From Actinomadura sp. WMMA1423 (GTDB taxonomy: Bacteria; Actinomycetota; Actinomycetes; Streptosporangiales; Streptosporangiaceae), in assembly GCF_006547145.1 (NCBI RefSeq), contig NZ_CP041244.1, forward strand, positions 8,184,001-8,248,000: DNA of 64,000 nt. The letters are read 5' to 3'. Shown one piece after another: positions 58,598 to 64,000 of this stretch. A program made the translations under genes and the position numbers. Numbering within the stretch: the stretch's first letter is position 1; each line of letters begins with the position of its first letter. The notes below the pieces were generated by a model that ran no database searches, was not told the origin of the DNA, and saw only the letters and a list, made by a program, of their open reading frames with translations.

Positions 58598-59908
58598 TCA
58601 CCGGACCGACCTGATCGGCTGGACGGCGAGGCCGCCGGCGACGGCGAGGACGGCGCCGCCGGTGAACAGCGCGGAGAAGCCGCCCGCGAGCAGCGTCCCG
58701 GCGGCCACGAGCGGGGCGAGGGCGACGGCGCCGCTGCCCGCCGCGTTGACCAGGCCGAGGTCCTTGGCGCGGTCCCGCTCCAGGGGCAGCACCTCGGTGA
58801 CCAGCGCCTGGTCGATGGCCAGGTAGACGCCGTACCCGGTGCCGAGCACCAGCGCCGAGGCCATCGCCGCGGACCAGACGGGGACCAGCGCCATGCAGGT
58901 CAGCGCCGCGCCCATGAGGAGCGAGGCGACGATGACGAAGGGTTTGCGCCGCCCCGTGCGGTCGGACGCGCGGCCCGCGGCGAGGCTCGCCGCGACGACC
59001 CCGGCGGTGTAGAGCAGGCTCAGCACCGCCACGCCCCTGGCGGGATCGCCGACACGCACCGCGTCACGCAGGAAGTACAGCAGGTACAGGGTGGCGATGG
59101 AGACCGAGAGCTGGGAGAAGAACCGCCCGGACAGCGCCCAGGCGAAGTCGGGGTGGCGCCGGGGGCTGACGTACAGGCCGGCCGCGAAGGCCGCGGGCGA
59201 CCGGCGGCGTGCTCCGGGTTCCGGGACGGGGCGCCCGTCGGGCGGGCCGTCGGGGCCGGGCGCCCGGAGGGGCGCGTGCTCTTCGAGCATGACGTACGGG
59301 AGGGGCAGCGCGAGCGTCAGCCCGCCCATGAGCACGAATCCGGCCCAGGTGGGGACCGCCGAGACCAGCGTCGTCCCGACGACCAGCCCGACCGGCATCG
59401 CGAGCCCCGCGATGCCGGAGACCAGGCCGCGCCGGGCCGCCGGGACGCGGTCGGGGATCGCGGCGCACAGGGCCGCGGCCATCGCGTTCGAGCCCCCGTG
59501 CACGAGGATCCAGCACGCGCCGACCCCGGCGACCGACGTCTGGAGCGGCAGCGCGAGCAGGCCCAGGGAGCAGGCCAGCGCGGAGGCGAGCACCCAGGGC
59601 CGCCGCCGCCCGAAGCGCGAGGCCGTGCGGTCCGACAGGGAGCCCGCGACGGGGGAGGAGACGATGGCGGCCGCGGCGCCGAGCGCGGTGATCAGGCCGA
59701 GGTGCCAGACCTGGCGGGCCGGGTCGAGCGCCGCGAGCCGGGCGGGAAGCAGGATCTGCGCCGCCGCGAGCAGGCCGGCCCACATCGCGAGCGCCGCCAG
59801 GAAGTAGGCGGTGATCCAGTGGCGGGGGACGGGGGCGGCCGGTGCGTGCCGGGCAGGGGCGGATCCTTCTCTATAGGAGATCTCCATTTGAGCTGAAGGC
59901 CCTCGCAT
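58598..59908 (-). CDS. MFS transporter, probable metabolite exporter
   Basis: A 436-residue protein of 12 predicted helices with the motif-A-like loop GSLSDRTASRFGRRRPWVL near 90-108 and GRASDRTGRRKPFVI in the second half; it resembles the SLC45/melibiose-carrier-like branch (GPH/MFS). The N-terminus of about 25 residues is cytoplasmic. ATG 59908 was taken; ATG 59887 is an alternative with a GAGGG site. Between polyketide enzymes and SARP gene, an export or self-protection role is likely. Its 238-bp upstream region carries a SARP-like repeat. Confidence 0.85.
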   Translation of the reverse strand: MRGPSAQMEISYREGSAPARHAPAAPVPRHWITAYFLAALAMWAGLLAAAQILLPARLAALDPARQVWHLGLITALGAAAAIVSSPVAGSLSDRTASRFGRRRPWVLASALACSLGLLALPLQTSVAGVGACWILVHGGSNAMAAALCAAIPDRVPAARRGLVSGIAGLAMPVGLVVGTTLVSAVPTWAGFVLMGGLTLALPLPYVMLEEHAPLRAPGPDGPPDGRPVPEPGARRRSPAAFAAGLYVSPRRHPDFAWALSGRFFSQLSVSIATLYLLYFLRDAVRVGDPARGVAVLSLLYTAGVVAASLAAGRASDRTGRRKPFVIVASLLMGAALTCMALVPVWSAAMASALVLGTGYGVYLAIDQALVTEVLPLERDRAKDLGLVNAAGSGAVALAPLVAAGTLLAGGFSALFTGGAVLAVAGGLAVQPIRSVR

Positions 59909-59941
59909 GTTCTTTTGTTAACGGGAGCTGAAATGCATCGA

Positions 59942-59957
59942 TTCAACCGATGTTGAA
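59942..59957. promoter_or_regulatory. Inverted repeat near the MFS start
   Basis: TTCAAC-CGAT-GTTGAA, exact 6-bp arms, 34 bp upstream of the MFS ATG. Operator candidate; the binding protein is not evident. Confidence 0.45.
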
Positions 59958-60016
59958 CCTTATGCCGGAACTCTTGTTGATCACATGCGGGGCATAATAA
60001 AAGAGTCCGGTGAACA

Positions 60017-60055
60017 TCATGACCATTGGATCGTTGGACTGTCAACCAACTGTCA
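60017..60055 (-). promoter_or_regulatory. Candidate MFS promoter with a SARP-type heptamer repeat
   Basis: The heptamer ACTGTCA occurs twice with a 4-bp gap (60038-60044, 60049-60055), an 11-bp period as in SARP binding sites. On the minus strand it contains a perfect TTGACA -35 (60045-60040), with a weak CATGAT (60021-60016) 18 bp downstream. The adjacent SARP protein is the natural candidate ligand. The distance from repeat to -10 is longer than in classic SARP promoters. Confidence 0.5.
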
Positions 60056-60146
60056 GGTTGGACCAGGCCAACGTGACCCGGCGGACCGTTATGGGCCCCC
60101 GGGCGCCGCGGCCGGGCCCGTCTCGCCCGTGCGCCGCCGCGCGCGG

Positions 60147-60851
60147 TCAGTGGCCCAGGCTGCCCCCGCCGTCGATGGTGACCACCTGGCCGGTCACCGC
60201 CGCCGCGCCCTCGGAGGCGAGCCAGACCGCCGCGGCCGCGATCTCCTGGAGGGTGGCGGTGCGGCCAAGCGGGACCTCGTCGAGGATCTGCCGCTTGTAG
60301 CGGTCGCTGAGCCCGCTGGTCATGTCGGTGTCCAGCAGGCCTGGGGCGATCACGTTCGAGGTGATGCCGCGGGTGGCCAGCTCGCGGGCCAGCGCCCGGG
60401 CGAGCCCGATCAGGCCGGCCTTGCTGGCGGCGTAGTTGGCCTGGCCGGGGACGCCCTTCAGCCCGGCCACCGAGGACACGAAGATCATCCGTCCGCGCCG
60501 CCCGCGGATCATGTCCGGGACCGCGGCCCGCGCGACCCGGTAGGCCCCGGTCAGGTTGGTGTCGACCACGCGGGTGAACGACTCCTCCGTCATGCGCAGC
60601 AGCAGCGCGTCGTCGGTGATCCCTGCGTTGGAGACCAGGACCTCGACCGGCCCGTGGGCCTCCCGCACCTCCTCGAAGGCCCGGGCGACCTGCCCCGAGT
60701 CGGTGACGTCGCACTTGACGGCGAGGAGCCCGGCCGGGGCGCCGGATCCGCGGTGGGTCACCGCGACCGCGTCGCCGGCGCCGGCGAACGCGCGGGCGAT
60801 CGCTAGCCCGAGGCCGCGGTTCCCGCCGGTGACGAGTACGGAACGGGTCAT
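60147..60851 (-). CDS. 3-Oxoacyl-ACP reductase (FabG-like SDR ketoreductase)
   Basis: A 234-residue short-chain dehydrogenase with the cofactor motif TGGNRGLGLAIARAF at the N-terminus, NAGITDDALLLRM near 82, and the catalytic Ser-Tyr-Lys in SSVAGLKGVPGQANYAASKAGL near 135-156. It should reduce ketoacyl groups on the ACP. ATG 60851 overlaps the stop of the ketosynthase gene as ATGA, so reduction is coupled to that ketosynthase. Confidence 0.92.
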   Translation of the reverse strand: MTRSVLVTGGNRGLGLAIARAFAGAGDAVAVTHRGSGAPAGLLAVKCDVTDSGQVARAFEEVREAHGPVEVLVSNAGITDDALLLRMTEESFTRVVDTNLTGAYRVARAAVPDMIRGRRGRMIFVSSVAGLKGVPGQANYAASKAGLIGLARALARELATRGITSNVIAPGLLDTDMTSGLSDRYKRQILDEVPLGRTATLQEIAAAAVWLASEGAAAVTGQVVTIDGGGSLGH

Positions 60852-63253
60852 GAGTCCCCTCCAGGAAGGGTCGGCCCGGCCGGCCGGGGCACCGGGTCCG
60901 CGGCGGCGACCGCCGCGGCGAGGTCTCCGCCCCCGCCGATCGGGTGGTTCCACCAGAAGCGCCCGGTGGCGGCGAATCCGTAGGGGGTGAGGCGGTGCCG
61001 GACGCGCTCGTCCGGCTCGTAGAGCTCGTCCCAGTCGGGGTCCAGGCCGTCCCGGTAGAGCGCGGCGACGATCTCGGGCAGCGCGTCGCCGCCGGAGTCG
61101 CCCGGGAACAGGCGCAGGCCGTCGGTGCGCTCGCCCACGACCTCGACCAGACGGGCGGGTTCGGACTCCTGCGCCGCCCGGAGCGCCTCGTCGAACAGCG
61201 GTCCGCCGTCCGGGCGCTCCGCCCAGAACGCGGCTTCCAGTGCCTCGTCCCCGAGCACGCCGCCGCGGCGGGCGGAGTGGAGCGGGACGGCGGGCGCCCG
61301 GCAGACGAGGCCGATGGCGCTCCGGGCCGGCGGCTCCGGGGACGTCAGGGCGGCGACCAGGCGGCACGCGTCGTCCAGGTCGAGGGCTCCGGCCAGCGCC
61401 GCCGCGGCGTACTCGCCGACCCCCTCGCCGACCGTCCAGGCGGGCCTGATCCCGAGGTCGGACAGCGTCCGCCCGGCGGCGTAGGCGACGGCGAAGGCGG
61501 CCGGCCCGGCGGCGGGAGCCCGCACGCCGGTGAGCACGACGTCCCGGACCGACCAGCCGAGACGGGGCAGCAGCGCCGCGTCCACGGCCGCGAGGGCGCG
61601 CCGGTAGGCGGGGACCCGCTCGTGCAGCCGGGCCGACATCCCGGGCCGCCAGGCCGAGCCGCCGGAGATCACCCATCCGGTCTTCGGCCGCGCCCCCGCC
61701 CGTCCGGACAGCGCGGCGAGCCGGGCGTCGTCCTCGGCGGCCTCCAGCAGCGCCGCCGCGGCGGCCGCCCGGTCGGAGGCCGGAAGGGCGAACCGGACCG
61801 GCCCCGACGCCTTGACCTTGTTGGACGTCCAGCTCAGCCGCCCGAGCGTCCCGGCGGGCGCGGCGGCGACGTCCCCGGCCAGCCGGCGGACGGCTTCGGC
61901 GAGGCCCTCGCCGCCGGTCGCCGAGACGGTCAGGACCGCGCCGCAGGCGCGTCCGGATGGCCCGGCACCCGGCCGCGCGGCCGCCTCCGGGGCGGTGCCG
62001 AGGACGATGTGCGCGTTGGTGCCGCCCAGGCCGAAGCCGCTGACCCCGGCGAGGACCTCCCCGTCCGGCAGCGGCATCGCCTCCTTGACGAGCCGGAGCC
62101 CGTTCGCCGCCAGCTTCAGCCTCGGGTTCTCGCTGTCGGAGAACCGGCTGAGCGGCACCACGCGGTGGTGCAGGGCCAGCGTGGTCTTGATCAGGCCGGC
62201 GATGCCCGCCGCCCCCTCGGCGTGGCCGATGTTGCCCTTGACGGACCCGATCGCGCACGGCCGCTCCCGGGGGACGCCGTGCACCTTCCCGAGGGCGCGG
62301 GCCTCCAGCCGGTCGCCCAGCAGCGTCCCCGTCCCGTGCGTCTCCACATAGGCGACGTCCTCCGGGCGGACCCCCGCGCGCTCGTAGGCCTCGGCCATCA
62401 CGGCCTGCTGGGCGTGCGGGTTCGGCGCGGTGACCGTCGTACTGCGGCCGCCGTGGTTGACCGCGCCGCCCTTGATGACCGCGTACACGGGCAGGCCGTC
62501 GGCGAGGGCGTCCTCCAGCCGGCGCAGGACGAGCGCCGCGACGCCCTCGGCGCGCCCGAAGCCGTCGGCCTTGGAGCTGAACGGCTTGCAGCGGCCGTCC
62601 GGGGAGGCCACCTTCGCCTGGGCGAAGTAGATGCTGGACGAGGGGGTGATGAACAGGTTCACCGACCCCACCAGCGCCTGGTCGCAGACGCCGGCCCGGA
62701 GGGCGTGGCAGGCCTCCTCGGTCGCCACCAGCGAGGACGAGCACGCCGTGTCGATCGCCATGCTCGGGCCCCGCAGATCGAGCTGGTAGGAGATGCGGTT
62801 GGCGGCCATCGCATAGCCGTTCCCGGAGCCGACGTGGCCGGTGATGCTCGTGAAGTTGGTCATCAGCAGGCTCATCCACTCCGAGCCCATGATCCCGACG
62901 TAGACGCCGGTCCTGCCGCCCGCGAGCGAGCGCGGGTCGATCGTCGCGTCCTCGAGGGCGCGCCACGCGGTCTGGAGCAGCAGCCGGATCTGGGGGTCGG
63001 CGACCTCGGCCTCCTCCTTGGAGAATCCGAAGAACTCGTGGTCGAAGGCGTCGGCGTCGTCGATGAAGCCCGCGTACCGGGTGTTGGTCTTGCCGAGGCC
63101 GCCGTCCGGGTCGTAGTAGACGTCGGCGTCCCAGCGGGACTCCGGCACCTCGGTCACCCCCTCGTCGCCGCGCATCAGCAGGTCCCACAGCGCGGCGGGG
63201 TCGGGTGCCTTGGGGAAGCGGCAGTCGATGCCGACGATGGCGATGTCCGTCAT
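60848..63253 (-). CDS. Ketosynthase with non-catalytic acyltransferase-like domain
   Basis: An 801-residue protein. The KS domain (about 1-430) is complete: TACSSSL with the nucleophile Cys near 168, HGTGTLLGD near 302 and NIGHAEGAAG near 341. After a linker, an AT-like domain (about 500-760) reads VGEGVGEYAAAALAG where active enzymes have GHSxGEYAAA, so the catalytic Ser and preceding His are lost. No ACP or other domain follows the YGFAATGRFWW tail. It probably condenses extender units supplied in trans. ATG 63253 (MTDIAIVGID) is used; overlaps both neighbours by 4 bp. Confidence 0.9.
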   Translation of the reverse strand: MTDIAIVGIDCRFPKAPDPAALWDLLMRGDEGVTEVPESRWDADVYYDPDGGLGKTNTRYAGFIDDADAFDHEFFGFSKEEAEVADPQIRLLLQTAWRALEDATIDPRSLAGGRTGVYVGIMGSEWMSLLMTNFTSITGHVGSGNGYAMAANRISYQLDLRGPSMAIDTACSSSLVATEEACHALRAGVCDQALVGSVNLFITPSSSIYFAQAKVASPDGRCKPFSSKADGFGRAEGVAALVLRRLEDALADGLPVYAVIKGGAVNHGGRSTTVTAPNPHAQQAVMAEAYERAGVRPEDVAYVETHGTGTLLGDRLEARALGKVHGVPRERPCAIGSVKGNIGHAEGAAGIAGLIKTTLALHHRVVPLSRFSDSENPRLKLAANGLRLVKEAMPLPDGEVLAGVSGFGLGGTNAHIVLGTAPEAAARPGAGPSGRACGAVLTVSATGGEGLAEAVRRLAGDVAAAPAGTLGRLSWTSNKVKASGPVRFALPASDRAAAAAALLEAAEDDARLAALSGRAGARPKTGWVISGGSAWRPGMSARLHERVPAYRRALAAVDAALLPRLGWSVRDVVLTGVRAPAAGPAAFAVAYAAGRTLSDLGIRPAWTVGEGVGEYAAAALAGALDLDDACRLVAALTSPEPPARSAIGLVCRAPAVPLHSARRGGVLGDEALEAAFWAERPDGGPLFDEALRAAQESEPARLVEVVGERTDGLRLFPGDSGGDALPEIVAALYRDGLDPDWDELYEPDERVRHRLTPYGFAATGRFWWNHPIGGGGDLAAAVAAADPVPRPAGPTLPGGDS

Positions 63254-64000
63254 GCTCCTGGTCCTCCTCGGCCGCCGGTCCGCAGCAAGCAGCACCCGGC
63301 GTGCCCGTCGCTGTCGATGGTGGTGATGAGCGCGAGACCACCGGCGGGGTCGGGGGCCGCCCGCTCCCGTCCGGCGCCGGAGACCGCGATCGCGGCGGCG
63401 ACCTGGAGCGCGCCGGCGGCCCCGAAGGCGTCACCGACGATCTCCGAAAACCGCACGACGCGGGTGCGGGCCGGAACGCGCATGCGGGCGTCCTCCGGTC
63501 CCGAGGGCACGAGGACGCCGACGTCCTCCAGGTCCGCGCCCGCCGTGCGCAGCGCCCTGTGCACGGCGGCGCCCAGAACGTCGTGCGCCTGGCCGGGCTC
63601 GTCGAAGACGCCGCTCTCCAGTGCGAGGACCTCGGCGAGCACGGGCCGGCCCCGGGAGCGCGCCCGGCCGGCGGACTCGACGAGGAACACGGCGCACCCC
63701 TCGGCGGGCCGCCCCGCGCGCCCGGCGGCCTCGGCGATCGCCGCGCGCCGGTCGTTCAGGTCCTCGTAGGCGCCGCAGACGACGGCGTCGGCCCGGCCGG
63801 CGGCGAGCAGCCGCCGCGCGTACCGCAGCGCGGCGAGTCCGGTGGCGCCGCCCGCCGTCACGGTCGCGTTGGGCCCCTGGAGGTCGAACGCCATCGCGGC
63901 CTGGGCGCTCGCGTAGTTCATCACGCACGCGGGGACGAGCGCCGGGTTGACGTTGTCGGGCCGCGGCCGGGTCAGCGAGTCCCGGGTGAGCGTCATCGAC
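63250..64000 (-). CDS. Ketosynthase-like (chain-length-factor-type) protein, C-terminal part
   Basis: The gene starts beyond the right edge; about 250 codons are visible. The segment aligned with the KS active site reads TVTAGGATGLAALRYA, so Gly replaces the nucleophilic Cys. The usual HGTGT and GHxxGAAG are replaced by PSGPEDARM and GDAFGAAGAL, so both active-site His are missing too. This is the pattern of KS-beta/chain-length factors. Its stop overlaps the start of the KS-AT gene (ATGA). A dimer with that ketosynthase is plausible. Confidence 0.78.
   Translation of the reverse strand, partial: SMTLTRDSLTRPRPDNVNPALVPACVMNYASAQAAMAFDLQGPNATVTAGGATGLAALRYARRLLAAGRADAVVCGAYEDLNDRRAAIAEAAGRAGRPAEGCAVFLVESAGRARSRGRPVLAEVLALESGVFDEPGQAHDVLGAAVHRALRTAGADLEDVGVLVPSGPEDARMRVPARTRVVRFSEIVGDAFGAAGALQVAAAIAVSGAGRERAAPDPAGGLALITTIDSDGHAGCCLLRTGGRGGPGA

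Overview
The window is very GC-rich, densely packed DNA with many GTG starts and ATGA/GTGA gene overlaps. Lsr2, a Rv2466c-like (mycothiol-type) oxidoreductase, an HspR-type HAIR box at lon, a SARP regulator, BldR/BkdR-style control and a polyketide locus all point to a filamentous actinomycete. An Actinomadura-like genus would fit, but that is a guess. No rRNA, tRNA, origin or CRISPR array was found.

Layout. 1-4.1 kb: a SWIM zinc-finger gene, then a homocitrate-synthase-like enzyme divergent from a citrate synthase carrying an N-terminal DNA-binding domain, with a dyad between them. 4.1-5.9 kb: two small membrane proteins and an autoregulated MarR-GNAT fusion, closed by a strong terminator. 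5.9-6.5 kb: no gene recognised. 6.5-11.8 kb: an MFS exporter with a possible leader-peptide attenuator, a phosphodiester glycosidase, small hypotheticals and an ECF sigma/partner pair. 12-16.6 kb: lon, a VanZ-like protein and an epimerase/F420-reductase fusion. 16.7-25.2 kb: a myo-inositol operon (iolG, iolE-like, iolC, iolB, iolD) translationally coupled to a sugar ABC transporter, with two LacI-type operator candidates. 25.3-31.1 kb: a four-gene SMC-type operon (kleisin-like, two winged-helix KITE-like proteins, SMC ATPase). 31.2-40.8 kb: aldehyde dehydrogenase, Rv2466c-like protein, split RibD-like deaminase and reductase, sbcD-sbcC, PH-domain protein, MarR regulator and secreted SMP-30-like protein. 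40.8-45 kb: branched-chain 2-oxoacid dehydrogenase (E1a, E1b, E2) with a divergent Lrp/AsnC regulator. 45-49.5 kb: the phenylacetyl-CoA epoxidase operon paaABCDE with a TetR regulator. 49.6-51.2 kb: an IS605-type tnpB element with an omega-RNA end, a divergent Phd/YefM antitoxin and a truncated OFA transporter remnant. 51.2-54.7 kb: a MocR regulator, a FAD oxidoreductase and lsr2. 54.8-64 kb: the edge of a polyketide cluster with LuxR and SARP regulators, an exporter, a ketoreductase, a ketosynthase with a dead acyltransferase, and a Cys-less ketosynthase partner that runs off the end.

By function, three catabolic modules (inositol, branched-chain 2-oxoacids, phenylacetate) each sit beside a plausible regulator or operator. 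Genome-maintenance genes (lon, sbcCD, lsr2, the SMC operon) are interspersed. The least conventional parts are the SMC operon, whose ATPase has a hexapeptide minisatellite in its head and an altered ABC signature and which has no JetD-type nuclease nearby; the antitoxin-tnpB divergent unit around a YefM-box-like palindrome; the inositol operator pair; and the possible attenuator in front of the MFS exporter. All family names come from reading motifs by eye; no database search was run.
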